DNA of 31,500 nt from NCBI GenBank assembly GCA_035575035.1, contig DATLYH010000155.1, forward strand, positions 1-31,500. Reading direction: 5' to 3'. The position numbers were made by a program, and so were the translations under genes. Shown here piece after piece: positions 1 to 7,595 of the stretch. Source of the stretch: DATLYH01 sp035575035 (GTDB lineage: Bacteria; Planctomycetota; Planctomycetia; Gemmatales; Gemmataceae). Every line of letters begins with the position of its first letter. Within the stretch, counting starts at the first letter, position 1. The notes below the pieces were generated by a model that saw nothing but the letters and a program-made list of their open reading frames with translations, searched no databases and was not told where the DNA came from.

Positions 1-1503
1 GGACTGGTAGAGTCTCTCGTACTCCGCGGCGCTGCGGTCCCAGGACCAGTCTTGCCGCATGCCGGTCTGCTGCACTTGCAGCCACTGGTCCGGGTGGTGG
101 TGATAAAGGTCGAGGGCCCGCCGGACGGTCTCGACCAGGGCATCGGGCGTATGCGGCACGAAACAGAAGCCGGTGGCGGTGCCGGCCGCCAGAGTCTCCG
201 GCGTGCAATCGACCACCGTGTCCGCCAGTCCTCCCGTGGCCCGCACCACCGGGGGCGTCCCATACTTCATACTATACAGTTGATTGAGCCCGGACGGCTC
301 GTAGAGGCTGGGCATCAGGAACAGGTCGGCCCCGGCCTCGATCTGGTGGGCCAGCGGTTCGTCGAAGGTCAGGGCCAGGCCGAGCCGGTCCGGGTATTGC
401 GCCTGTAGCTCCTGGAGCCGGCGATGGTAGATCGGCTCCCCCTCTCCCAGGACTACCAGCTGCGCCCCCTGCTCGAAGAGCGCACCGGCGGCGCGGATTA
501 CCAGGTCCACTCCCTTCTGCTCGACCAGCCGGGCGACCATGCCCAGAAGCGGCGCCCGCGGCTCCTCGGGCAGGCCGAAGCGCCGTTGCAAGGCCGCCTT
601 GCACAGCGGCTTCTTCTGGGCCACCGTTTCGACATCGTAGTTGGCCGCCAGGTGCGGGTCGGTGGCGGGGTCCCAGTGATCATAGTCGGCGCCGTTGACG
701 ATGCCGTAGAGCCGGTCCTTCCGCTCGGCCAGGACTCCCTGGAGCCCGCAGCCGTAGTAGGGGGTCTGGATCTCGCGGGCGTAGCTGGGGCTGACCGTGG
801 TGATGACGTCGGCAAAGACAATGCCCGCCTTGAGCAGGTTGAGGTGGCCGTGGAACTCCAATTGCCGGTAGTTGAACAGCCGCCAGTCGAGCCCGGTCAG
901 CTTCATGTCCCAGTGCCAGAACACCCCCTGGTAGGCAATGTTGTGGATGGTGAACAGGGTACGGATACGGTCGTAAGCGGTGCCGCTGACCCAGGCGTAC
1001 TGCCGCTGGTAGACCTCGCGGAGATAGACCGGCACCAGTCCGGTCTGCCAGTCGTTGGCGTGCAGGACGTCGGGCCAGTAGTCAAGCAGGCGGACCGCTT
1101 CGAGCACGGCCCGGGAGAAGAAGACGAAGCGCTCGCAGTTGTCGGGGTAATCCTGTTTCTTGCCGCCGGGCAGCGTGAACTGGTAGAGGCCGCGGCCCTG
1201 AGCCGGGTCGTCGCGCTCGAAGTAGTACGATTGCTCAACGAGGAAGGCCGGCACGTCGCAGCCGGGGAGCGTGGACCGCCACAGCCGGCCCGCCACCGGT
1301 CGGCCGCCGACGGGCACTTGAAGGATGTGCGAGGTCGGCTCCAACAGCACCCCGGCGGCGCGGGCCGCGCGATAGAGGGGAAGGATGACAGCGCAGTCAT
1401 GGCCGCGGCGCCGGAGGGCGCGGGGGAGCGCGCCGGCAACATCGGCCAGGCCGCCCGTCTTGGCAAATCCCACGACCTCAGAGGCCGCCAGCAGCAGTCG
1501 CAT
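1..1503 (-). CDS. glgA: Glycogen synthase (ADP-glucose type), C-terminus cut by window edge
   Basis: This GT5-family enzyme transfers glucose from ADP-glucose to growing alpha-1,4-glucan in the cytoplasm. The ATG at 1501-1503 gives MRLLLAASEVVGFAKTGGLA, the standard GlgA N-terminus with the KTGGL ADP-glucose-binding loop at residues 15-19. Further along are the DVLHANDWQTGLVP segment (about 180-193), a FTIHNIAYQG segment, and the C-terminal GT-B domain with MVARLVEQKG and the SLYEPSGLNQLYSMKYGT nucleotide-sugar site. The frame is open through position 1. The 501 codons visible already exceed the length of E. coli GlgA (477), so only a few C-terminal residues should be missing. It starts a minus-strand run with no other glg gene in view, so it may be a stand-alone copy. 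The family call is firm; ADP- rather than UDP-glucose specificity is inferred from KTGGL. Confidence 0.93.
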   Translation of the reverse strand, partial: MRLLLAASEVVGFAKTGGLADVAGALPRALRRRGHDCAVILPLYRAARAAGVLLEPTSHILQVPVGGRPVAGRLWRSTLPGCDVPAFLVEQSYYFERDDPAQGRGLYQFTLPGGKKQDYPDNCERFVFFSRAVLEAVRLLDYWPDVLHANDWQTGLVPVYLREVYQRQYAWVSGTAYDRIRTLFTIHNIAYQGVFWHWDMKLTGLDWRLFNYRQLEFHGHLNLLKAGIVFADVITTVSPSYAREIQTPYYGCGLQGVLAERKDRLYGIVNGADYDHWDPATDPHLAANYDVETVAQKKPLCKAALQRRFGLPEEPRAPLLGMVARLVEQKGVDLVIRAAGALFEQGAQLVVLGEGEPIYHRRLQELQAQYPDRLGLALTFDEPLAHQIEAGADLFLMPSLYEPSGLNQLYSMKYGTPPVVRATGGLADTVVDCTPETLAAGTATGFCFVPHTPDALVETVRRALDLYHHHPDQWLQVQQTGMRQDWSWDRSAAEYERLYQS

Positions 1504-1630
1504 TCTCGTCCCGTCGTTGACTCGCCGGGAAATCGGCCCGGCCCAGGAGCCAAGGCGGCAGGCCAGCCCGCCATCCAAACGTTAGTCCACTCCCCCGTCA
1601 GGGGAGCCGTCTGCTCCACGATGGTTGATG

Positions 1631-1659
1631 AATCTATTTGTTCCGCCTCCGCTTGGCAA
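1631..1659 (-). promoter_or_regulatory. Possible sigma-70-type promoter for glgA in the 1504-1847 gap
   Basis: The 344-bp gap between glgA and the preceding lipoprotein gene has no credible ORF and is less GC-rich than its surroundings. On the minus strand it contains TTGCCA (1654-1659), a 17-bp spacer, and TAGATT (1631-1636), matching 5/6 and 4/6 positions of the sigma-70 consensus. This would give a leader of about 120 nt before the glgA ATG. Planctomycete promoters are poorly defined and a match of this quality can arise by chance, so it is only a candidate. Confidence 0.3.
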
Positions 1660-1847
1660 CCTATGTTCTTTATAACCCAAAAAGGCATCTTGTTGGTTGG
1701 TGACTTGCCTCCTGGCGGCCACCGGGAATTCCTCGATGGCATCGCCGGCAGAACGGCACATCATGCAACGGCCTGTGCTGAGCGGGTGGATTGGGTTGAT
1801 TTGCGTTTGCAGAGTACAAGGAGGCATCATCGCTTGGGATGCTGATT

Positions 1848-2231
1848 CTATCCCACGGGGTGATACCTCCCCATACTCCAAAACATCCCCATTGCCTCCT
1901 CCTTCGGGTTCGGCGGGATGATGCGCACCCGGTGCTCGCCGGGAAGAGCTCCCTTGACCGTCCGGCTGCCGTCCTTGCTGGTGGTGCTGATGGAGAAGGT
2001 TCCGTCCGCCTGGACCTCCCCCTCGGCCGCCACCTCAGGGTTGGACACCGACTCCAACTCGACCACCGCTCCCTGGAGCAGTTTGATATCGCCATCCTTG
2101 TACACCACCCGTCCCTTGGCCGGGTGGACGCCGGACAGTTCGCCCGACCCGCAACCGACAAGCGCCACCAGGACCGTCACGGCCAGTCCCATCACGGCCC
2201 ACGGCCCCGAGCGGATACCACGGTATTTCAT
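1848..2231 (-). CDS. Small transthyretin-like lipoprotein, possibly C-terminally shortened
   Basis: This 127-residue exported lipoprotein starts at ATG 2229-2231 with a GGAGG ribosome site a few bases upstream. The N-terminus has basic residues, a hydrophobic stretch (about 12-25) and a VALVGC lipobox with Cys27. The rest resembles the small planctomycete proteins with a carboxypeptidase-regulatory/transthyretin-like beta-sandwich: GRVVYKDGD, then EVQADGTFSIST, then GALPGEHRVRI. Such genes usually sit next to a DUF1559 gene, but none is adjacent here. The protein ends abruptly at MGRYHPVG, where relatives I know continue for about 15-25 residues from an (I)HP(R/K)Y motif. A lost C-terminal strand is therefore possible, but neither other minus-strand frame restores an obvious continuation. 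Substrate and partner are unknown. Confidence 0.75.
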   Translation of the reverse strand: MKYRGIRSGPWAVMGLAVTVLVALVGCGSGELSGVHPAKGRVVYKDGDIKLLQGAVVELESVSNPEVAAEGEVQADGTFSISTTSKDGSRTVKGALPGEHRVRIIPPNPKEEAMGMFWSMGRYHPVG

Positions 2232-2251
2232 GAGGACCTCCCTTTGGAAAC

Positions 2252-2298
2252 GGCGAGCGGCCGGTTGGCACCGGTCGGTTCACACCAGCCGGCGGCTC
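2252..2298. repeat. Degenerate copy of the GGCGAGCGGCCGG palindromic element
   Basis: The element begins GGCGAGCGGCCGGT and ends in an imperfect complementary arm. It can be aligned along its whole length with the perfect palindrome at 16461-16506. It lies about 20 bp upstream of the start of the lipoprotein gene at 1848-2231, as the better copy lies about 30 bp upstream of another lipoprotein gene of the same type. It may form an RNA hairpin in the leader. Confidence 0.6.
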
Positions 2299-2475
2299 CT
2301 TGGCAGGGGATTTGTTTTCGTGGTGATGGTCGATCGTCCCGCCGTGGGTCAGGAAACCAACAGGGGGAGAACCGCCGGGTCCTCCCCCTGAAGGCAAACT
2401 CTCCGGCCATCGAACCCCAGGCGGCGCCAGGGTCGGCTGCCGACCCCAAACAGCCTCTTCCCGTCCTAGGGGACT

Positions 2476-3201
2476 TTACCGCTGCGCGACGCCTTCGAAG
2501 CGGAAGTTGACGCGCGTCTCCTCACCGGCCCGGACGGCCACACGCTGGGTCTGTTCGACCGGCTGGCCGTCGCGATTGATCTCGGCCTTCAGGGTGTAGT
2601 AGTACGTCTTGCCCGGCTCCAACGGCGGCGAGACGAAGGTTCGCACCGCCGCGGTGGAGCGGGTCGGGCTGTCGTCGATGGTCAGGCGGGCACCGGCCGG
2701 CAAGGTCACCACCAGGGTGGCCGTGTTCGGTGACCGCGCCTGCTCCGGTGGCCGATCGGGTGGCGTGGCAGGCCGGCCCCCTTCGGGCGTGCCGCTGTCC
2801 CGCGGCATGACCGAGCCGGCAGGGACGCCGTAGTAGGAGCTGTAGCCGACGGGGGCGGCAGAGTAGGAGCTGGAGCTGACGTACGCCATGCCGCCGCCGT
2901 AGCAGCCGTGGCAGGCGTAGCTGACGAAGCCGCCACACCAGCCGCCGCACCAGCCGCCACACCAGACCCAACCACCACACCAACCGCGGCACCAGCCGCC
3001 GCACCAGCCCCAGCCCCCGCGGCACCAGCCGCCGCACCAACCACCGCACCAACCGCCGCACCAGCCGCCGCACCAACCGCGGCAGCCGAAGCAACGGTTG
3101 AGCTGCTGGCTCCGGGCCATGGGCCGATCGGCGCGGCCGTCGTTCCAGGCGGGGGCTTCCGCGCCGGTGCTCAGGGCCATCAGAAGCACGAGGTCGTACA
3201 T
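2476..3201 (-). CDS. Trp-Cys-Gly-Gly repeat protein with C-terminal TIGR03000 domain
   Basis: This 241-residue protein has three parts. Residues 1-15 resemble a short signal peptide. Residues 42-91 are a Cys/Trp/Gly tract with eleven Trp-Cys pairs, mostly as WCGG tetrapeptides, followed by a Ser/Tyr-rich link. Residues 161-236 match the planctomycete TIGR03000 domain: LVVTLPAGARLTIDDSPTRS, a TFVSPPLEPGK turn, YYYTLKAEI, and VRAGEETRVNF. I chose ATG 3199-3201 because GGAGG (3210-3214) stands 8 nt upstream; the GTG at 3208-3210 overlaps that ribosome site. TIGR03000 function is not established. The composition suggests a surface or disulfide-linked structural protein, which is inference. The 12-bp DNA period makes the repeat number likely to vary between strains. 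Confidence 0.85.
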   Translation of the reverse strand: MYDLVLLMALSTGAEAPAWNDGRADRPMARSQQLNRCFGCRGWCGGWCGGWCGGWCGGWCRGGWGWCGGWCRGWCGGWVWCGGWCGGWCGGFVSYACHGCYGGGMAYVSSSSYSAAPVGYSSYYGVPAGSVMPRDSGTPEGGRPATPPDRPPEQARSPNTATLVVTLPAGARLTIDDSPTRSTAAVRTFVSPPLEPGKTYYYTLKAEINRDGQPVEQTQRVAVRAGEETRVNFRFEGVAQR

Positions 3202-3751
3202 GAGGTGCACCTCCTCGAATGGGGACTACAGAGCGAGCCACCAACAAAATCCTCCGGGCGCGCCTGGGGCCCCGGCGGAGAGTTTGTCAGCTAAGGAGAC
3301 CGCCCTTGCGCCCTGGGGCGGCTGACGGCACATCCGCCCTCCCGGTTCCGACCGGAAGAGCGGACGGGTCGCTTTCTTCGGCGAGAAAGGTTGCGCCCAC
3401 GGGTCATCCCGCATCATTTCGGATCGCCTGCCTTGCCCGCTTCCTGGGCCGGTATCGCCGAGGTCGAGTCGGGCTGCCGGCCGGGGGCAGCGTTGGGTTG
3501 AGGAGGCAAACGGTGTGCCGGGGAGGTATCCCCGCCAGGCCGGCCCGCAGGTACGGTTTCCACATCCCGATTCCCCCGGGCGGCCTTCAGACGAGCTCAT
3601 CAGTGGGGCCGCCCGTCCAGCCTCGACCGACCGCCCAGCGGTAGATGTCGCCAGCGGTTCGCCTCGGCTGTCAGGCGGCGGCCGGGCGTCGGGGTGTTCG
3701 CGTCTTCGGGTCGCCCCATGCCCAGCACCTCTTCAAAACCTGTGCAGCGCC

Positions 3752-3804
3752 TGTCAACGGCATGTCACTGCGCTTGTCCGCGCGACAGTGACAGCGCCTT
3801 GACA
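3752..3804. promoter_or_regulatory. Symmetric double TGTCA/TGACA inverted repeat (possible operator)
   Basis: The left arm is TGTCAA (3752-3757), 5 bp, then TGTCACTG (3763-3770). After 15 bp the right arm reads CAGTGACA (3786-3793), 5 bp, then TTGACA (3799-3804). Both pairs are centred on 3778, and the half-sites in each arm are 11 bp apart, so all four TGTCA motifs lie on one face of the helix. This arrangement fits a tetramer or pair of dimers bound to DNA. It lies about 550 bp upstream of the TIGR03000 gene and 190 bp past the end of the deaminase gene. A decayed mobile-element end is an alternative. Confidence 0.4.
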
Positions 3805-3908
3805 AAGTTAGAGAATGGCGAGGGAAACCTCCCTCTCGCATGTAAGGATAAACGTAGCCGCGGAAGAGCAGCGCGGCAAGGGCGGCGCGAAGGAGTTGAC
3901 GGCGGTGT

Positions 3909-3965
3909 CCCGTCGCGTGATGCTCCGGGCTCGTAGGAACATCACCCATCGCTGGCGCTCCGGGC
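3909..3965 (+). repeat. Two copies of the CCCGTCGCTCACGCTCCGGG-type repeat
   Basis: Two diverged units (3909-3933 and 3944-3965) of the short repeat family lie in this intergenic region, 31 bp beyond the stop codon of the deaminase gene. They are in plus orientation. Other members are at 4601-4670, 9876-10060, 14021-14048 and 28964-29065. Confidence 0.7.
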
Positions 3966-3995
3966 ACTGACAACCCTGGCCGGCGCGACCGGGGA

Positions 3996-4466
3996 TTAAT
4001 ACGGCCTCGACAACCCTGCCCGCTTCCATTCCGCGAACAGGGCAGCACATTCCTCCCGGAGCAGCCCCCCCTCGACGCGCAGCGGGCTCTTGCCCATCTC
4101 GGCCAGGACACGGGCATCGACGCACAGTTCGCAGAAGCCGGCCGCGGCGGCATCGGCGATGGAGGCACCGTAAACCACCCGCTCGATCTTGGCCCAGTGA
4201 ATCGCCGCCAGACACATCGGGCAGGGCTCGGTGGTGGTGAACAGGGTACAACCGCGCAGGAAGATCGTCTGCCGCACCCGGGCCGCCTGGCGGATGCAGT
4301 TGATCTCGGCGTGGGCGGTCGGGTCGCAATCGCGCCAGACTGTGTTGTGGGCGGCGGCGATCACCTCGTCCCCCGCCACGAGAACCGCCCCGAACGGCGT
4401 CTGCCCGGCGAGGATGCCCTCTTGGGTTTTTTGGATGGCCAGGCGCATGTATTGCTCATCGGTCAT
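3996..4466 (-). CDS. Nucleoside/guanine deaminase of the zinc cytidine-deaminase-like fold
   Basis: This 156-residue zinc-dependent deaminase probably acts on a free base or nucleoside in purine/pyrimidine salvage. Zinc ligands and catalytic Glu are plain: HAE at residues 52-54 within DPTAHAEINCIR, and PCPMC at 81-85 within TTTEPCPMCLAAIHWA. TPFGAVLV (23-30) and the later DAAAAGFCEL resemble Bacillus GuaD more than TadA, whose motif is usually EPCxMCxGA followed by AAGSL. Guanine deaminase is therefore slightly favoured; cytosine deaminase or an unassigned nucleoside deaminase cannot be excluded. I chose ATG 4464-4466 (MTDEQYMRLAIQ), where family similarity begins and a purine-rich AAGGGGA precedes it; 15 upstream in-frame codons to 4511 do not look like the family. 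No pathway partner is adjacent. Confidence 0.88.
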   Translation of the reverse strand: MTDEQYMRLAIQKTQEGILAGQTPFGAVLVAGDEVIAAAHNTVWRDCDPTAHAEINCIRQAARVRQTIFLRGCTLFTTTEPCPMCLAAIHWAKIERVVYGASIADAAAAGFCELCVDARVLAEMGKSPLRVEGGLLREECAALFAEWKRAGLSRPY

Positions 4467-4828
4467 GGGATGTCCCCTTCTCTTTGGCCTCGGGAACCGA
4501 AGGGAGTTCACGGAGCCCGCCGCTCCCCCCGCGGAACCGGGAATAGCTTAACTCATCCGGCCCGCATATCAACGGGGGCGCTCCCCGTCACTGTCAGAAC
4601 TCGGAGCGTGAGCGACAGGTGGCGGTGTTACCCGTCGCTCGCGCTCCGGGCTGGTAGCGCTCCGGGCTCGAAGTCTCCAGTCTCCCGGGCATGGAATCTT
4701 CACCAAATTCCTCCCAATTCTTGATGGATTCTTCGACTGGGGCGAGTAAAGTAACTTTGTCTCTGCCTGCTTGGTTGCCTTGTTGTTATCATTCAAGAAG
4801 TCGCCCTTTCTCCAGAAAGGCGAGCTTG
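4467..4828. other. Divergent intergenic region between deaminase and DUF1559 genes
   Basis: This 362-bp region separates divergently transcribed genes, so it should carry both promoters. Positions 4601-4670 are repeat copies. From about 4690 to 4800 the DNA is less GC-rich and lies in front of the DUF1559 gene, a likely place for its promoter, but I found no -35/-10 pair good enough to mark. No gene or RNA was recognised. Confidence 0.5.
4601..4670. repeat. Inverted pair of the short intergenic repeat
   Basis: One unit in minus orientation (CGGAGCGTGAGCGACAGGT, 4602-4620) faces a unit in plus orientation (ACCCGTCGCTCGCGCTCCGG, 4630-4649) with a 9-bp centre, so a transcript would fold into a long hairpin. 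A truncated third unit follows at 4657-4670. This is the only place in the window where neighbouring members are opposed. Confidence 0.7.
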
Positions 4829-5802
4829 ATGTCTGCCCGGTTTTATCGCTCTGCGCACCGCCGCGGTTTCACCCTGATCGAGCTGCTGGTGGTGATTGCC
4901 ATCATTGCCATTCTCATTGCCCTGCTCTTGCCGGCGGTGCAAAAGGTGCGCGAGGCGGCGGCCCGCACCCAATGCAGTAACAACCTTAAGCAAATCGGCC
5001 TGGCGCTGCACAACTTCGAAAGCACCCACCGCTTCTTCCCGCCCGGCTTTGTCAGCCAGAATGGCGGCCTTCCCCAGGTCGGCGTGCCGGACGTGCGGCC
5101 GGCCCCAGCCCTTACCCACGGCTGGGCGGTCTTCCTGCTGCCCTACCTGGAACAGGACAACCTGTACAAGCAATACCGCTTCGACCGCGACTGGCGGGCA
5201 CCGGAGAATGCAGCGGTCCGCGAGACGCCGCTGAAGGTGATGCAGTGTCCTTCCACGCCGAACCAGAACCGGTTCGACGGTCCGATCACCTCGGGCGGCT
5301 TTACCTGGCGCGCCGCCGCCGGCGACTATGGTGTCAACAACCAGATCAATCCCAACCTTCGCGACGGCGTGAACAATCTGACGGATAACCTGGGCTCAGC
5401 AACGGCTCCCTATCAGGGGGTCATGGTGGGCAACTTCCTCTGTCGTGTTCTTCAAATCACGGACGGCACCTCGAACACGATGGTAATCACCGAGGACGCC
5501 GGCCGGCCCTCTACCGGGTCGGGCGGCTGGTCCCGGGCAGCCGGGTTAGTGGCGCCGGCTGGGCCGACCGGGACAATGAGTACATCACGCATGGCTTCAC
5601 CACGAACGGGACCTCATCGCCCGGCCCCTGCCACACCAACTGCACCAACAGCAACGAGAACTACAGCTTCCACCCCGGCGGCGCCAACGCCGTCTTCGCC
5701 GACGGCTCGGTCCGGTTCCTCCGCGACAGTATGCCGATCCGCATCATGGGCCGGCTAATCACCCGGGCCGGCGGCGAGACCCTCAGCGGCAGTGATTTTT
5801 GA
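4829..5802 (+). CDS. DUF1559 pilin-leader protein with a one-base frameshift
   Basis: This is a planctomycete DUF1559 protein, a secreted or surface protein with a type IV pilin-like leader. ATG 4829 gives MSARFYRSAHRRGFTLIELL: a basic leader, the G13/F14 prepilin cleavage motif, a hydrophobic helix (to about residue 36), then PAVQKVREAA, CSNNLKQIGLALHNFE, WAVFLLPYLEQDNLY and ITDGTSNT. After EDAGRP (about 5507-5510) the open frame turns into low-complexity sequence and stops at 5758. Reading one base over restores LYRVGRLVPGSRVSG, then WADRDNEY, FHPGGANAVFADGSVRFL, and ends at TGA 5800-5802. One missing base, probably a C in the CCC run at 5507-5509, would give 324 residues, the usual length. 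It is either a true mutation or an assembly error. It pairs with the lipoprotein gene starting at 5822. Confidence 0.85.
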
Positions 5803-5821
5803 CCACGGCGAGAGCATCCTC

Positions 5822-6268
5822 ATGACGTGTCTAACCCGACGTGTCCGCCTTGCTCTGGTCCTCCTGACCGGTGCCGCTGCCCTGGCGGGCGCCTCCTGCG
5901 GCTCGTCAAAGGTCCCCGTCTACCCGGTGCGCGGGCAGGTCCTGTACCAGGGCAAACCGGCCGAAGGGGCTCTCGTCATTTTCCACCCCACTTCAGGCGC
6001 GATTCCTCCTGGGGCGCCGATGCTGCCCAACGGCCGCGTCCAGGCGGATGGTTCGTTCACTCTCACCACCTACACCGACAACGACGGCGCCCCGGCCGGG
6101 GAGTATGTGGTGGTGATCCTCTGGCCGAGCGGCGGGACCGAGGGGGATGAAGAAAGCAGCGGTTCCCACGACCGCTTGCAAGGGCGCTACGGCGACGTGG
6201 CGCGATCCCCCATCAAGCGCGAGGTCCAACCGGGCGAGAACGTGCTGGAACCAATCCAACTGAAGTGA
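5822..6268 (+). CDS. Transthyretin-like lipoprotein partner of DUF1559
   Basis: This 148-residue exported protein has a basic N-terminus (TRRVR), a hydrophobic helix, and Cys27 in a slightly atypical lipobox (LAGASC). The mature part carries the small beta-sandwich typical of these planctomycete lipoproteins: VYPVRGQVLYQGKPAEGALVIF, VQADGSFTLTTY, PAGEYVVVILWP, then ending VQPGENVLEPIQLK. I chose ATG 5822, which directly precedes the signal peptide; an in-frame ATG at 5792 would overlap the end of the upstream DUF1559 gene and add ten residues that do not look like leader. The gene begins 19 bp after the repaired DUF1559 stop, so both are likely co-transcribed, and a hairpin at 6313-6344 closes the unit. 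Function is unknown; the constant pairing with DUF1559 suggests a shared envelope role. Confidence 0.82.
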   Translation: MTCLTRRVRLALVLLTGAAALAGASCGSSKVPVYPVRGQVLYQGKPAEGALVIFHPTSGAIPPGAPMLPNGRVQADGSFTLTTYTDNDGAPAGEYVVVILWPSGGTEGDEESSGSHDRLQGRYGDVARSPIKREVQPGENVLEPIQLK

Positions 6269-6312
6269 CCGCGTCTCGGGCGGGCCCCCCACCCGCTCGA
6301 CGGCAATAAAAC

Positions 6313-6344
6313 GGGCCCGCGGACGAATAATCTTCCGCGGGCCC
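6313..6344 (+). terminator. Strong hairpin after the DUF1559-lipoprotein pair
   Basis: GGGCCCGCGGA (6313-6323) and TCCGCGGGCCC (6334-6344) form a perfect 11-bp stem with a 10-nt loop, 44 bp past the lipoprotein stop. On the plus strand only TT follows. On the minus strand a GTTTTATT tract follows, but no minus-strand gene ends here. It is most likely the end of the upstream unit, although the missing plus-strand U-run makes classic intrinsic termination uncertain. Confidence 0.6.
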
Positions 6345-6538
6345 TTCGTGAAGAACTCCTTGGGCCAGGGAGCCCTCTCCTTGTCAGGGGGTCCGAGACG
6401 GCCCGGGCACATCGTGGAGCATGCCGTCCTTCTTCCTGGACGCCCGGGAGGAGGGGGATATTCGACTCTTTTTCGACCGGCCCGTCCGCACGGCAGAGCA
6501 CAAGACCCGGTCGGTCCTTCCCATCGTAGGAGGTGGCC

Positions 6539-7516
6539 ATGTTCGGCATCCGTTACATCAAGGTCCCGCCGACAACCTTCGTCATGCAGTTCGTCAATGG
6601 CAAGGTCCGCCGCGAGGGGACGGGACTGTCGTTCTTCTACTTCGCGCCGCGCTCGACCCTGGTAGCCGTGCCGGTCGGCAGCATCGACGTGCCGTTCATC
6701 TTTAACGAGGTGACGGCCGACTTCCAGTCCGTCACCGTGCAGGGCCATCTCACCTTCCGGGTTGCCGATCCGCGCCGGCTGGCGGGGCTGCTCGACTACA
6801 GCCTCAAGCCGGGCGGCGGCTACGCCAGCGACGACCCCGACAAACTCCCGCTGCGGATCACCCACGCCGCCCAGACCGCGACCCGGGCGGAGATCCAGGG
6901 CCGGCCGCTCCGCACCGTCCTGGTCGAGGCAGACGCCATCGCCGTGCGCGTGCTGGCCGCCCTGGTCGCCTCGTCGGCGCTGGAGGCGCTGGGAGTGGCG
7001 GTGCTCGGCTTCTCGATCCTGGCGATCAAGCCGCAGCCGGAGACCAGCAAGGCCCTGGAGGCCGAGGCACGCGAGCGGCTGCTGCGCGAGGCCGATGATG
7101 CCATCTACGCCCGCCGCAACAACGCCGTCGAACAGGAACGCAAGATCCGCGAGAATGAGCTGAACACCGAGGTGGCCGTCCAGGCCAAGCAGCGCGAGAT
7201 TGAGGAAACCCGTCTGGCCGGGCAGATCGCCCTGGAGGAGCAGCGCCGCCAGCTGGTCGCCACCGAGGCCGCGAACAGCAAGACCCGGGCCGATGCTCAG
7301 GCCTATGCGGTCGAGGCGACTATCAAACCGCTGACCGCCCTCGACCCCAAGGCACTGCAAGTGTTGGCCGCCCGCGCGGTGGACCCGCGCCTGATGGTGG
7401 CCCTGGCCTTCCAGGAGATCGCTGCCAACGCCGCCAAGGTCGGCAACCTGAACATCTCGCCGGACCTGCTCGAAACCCTGCTCCACCGCAGCGACGGCGA
7501 CGGTTACGAGCGGTGA
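6539..7516 (+). CDS. Soluble SPFH/band-7 (flotillin-like) protein
   Basis: This 325-residue SPFH-domain protein begins MFGIRYIKVPPTTFVMQFVN. ATG 6539 is set by AGGAGG (6528-6533) with a 5-nt gap; the in-frame GTG at 6533 overlaps that site. Residues about 5-160 form the SPFH domain: VRREGTGLSFFYFAPRSTLV, VPVGSIDVPF and VTVQGHLTFRVADP. Residues about 168-250 are a charged, Ala/Glu/Arg-rich helix like the flotillin coiled coil. The tail has DPKALQVLAARAVDPRL and an ISPDLLETLL motif common at the end of such proteins. There is no N-terminal membrane anchor, unlike stomatins or HflK/C, so it may be cytoplasmic or peripherally attached, probably as an oligomer. The next gene, 79 bp on, encodes an NAD-kinase-like protein; the two probably form an operon and act together. 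Confidence 0.85.
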   Translation: MFGIRYIKVPPTTFVMQFVNGKVRREGTGLSFFYFAPRSTLVAVPVGSIDVPFIFNEVTADFQSVTVQGHLTFRVADPRRLAGLLDYSLKPGGGYASDDPDKLPLRITHAAQTATRAEIQGRPLRTVLVEADAIAVRVLAALVASSALEALGVAVLGFSILAIKPQPETSKALEAEARERLLREADDAIYARRNNAVEQERKIRENELNTEVAVQAKQREIEETRLAGQIALEEQRRQLVATEAANSKTRADAQAYAVEATIKPLTALDPKALQVLAARAVDPRLMVALAFQEIAANAAKVGNLNISPDLLETLLHRSDGDGYER

Positions 7517-7543
7517 GCCGCAAGCGGCTAAGCCGCGAGCGGT
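7515..7543. repeat. AGCCGC-type short repeat, two abutting units
   Basis: GAGCCGCAAGCGGCT and AAGCCGCGAGCGGT abut each other and overlap the stop codon of the SPFH gene. Each is a small dyad (AGCCGC/GCGGCT). The reverse form, CCGCTTGCGG, appears three times at 20101-20151 after another long gene, so this is a second intergenic repeat family. Confidence 0.5.
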
Positions 7544-7595
7544 CAAGCCAAACGGCAGCAGCGAATCGCCCCGGCGATGCGGTAGCAGGTGGGTC

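Larger units (their letters stand above)
3202..3995. other. 794-bp intergenic region with a symmetric site and repeats
   Basis: No convincing gene was found on either strand. The short ORFs here lack ribosome sites, motifs and sensible composition. The region holds a 53-bp two-fold symmetric site at 3752-3804 and two copies of the genome's short repeat at 3909-3965. The part next to 3201 must contain the promoter and leader of the TIGR03000 gene; I could not pick a credible -35/-10 pair. Confidence 0.6.

Noticed and set aside
424..1845. 473-codon plus-strand open frame
   Set aside because: It is antisense to glgA, whose motifs are continuous on the minus strand.
2908..3294. Ala/Pro-rich (APAAAPT) plus-strand open frame
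   Set aside because: It is the reverse-strand reading of the Trp-Cys-Gly-Gly repeat and has no ribosome site.
3797..3827. TTGACA at 3799-3804 as a plus-strand -35 box
   Set aside because: No -10-like hexamer lies 16-18 bp downstream, no plus-strand gene follows, and the hexamer is explained as part of the symmetric TGTCA site.
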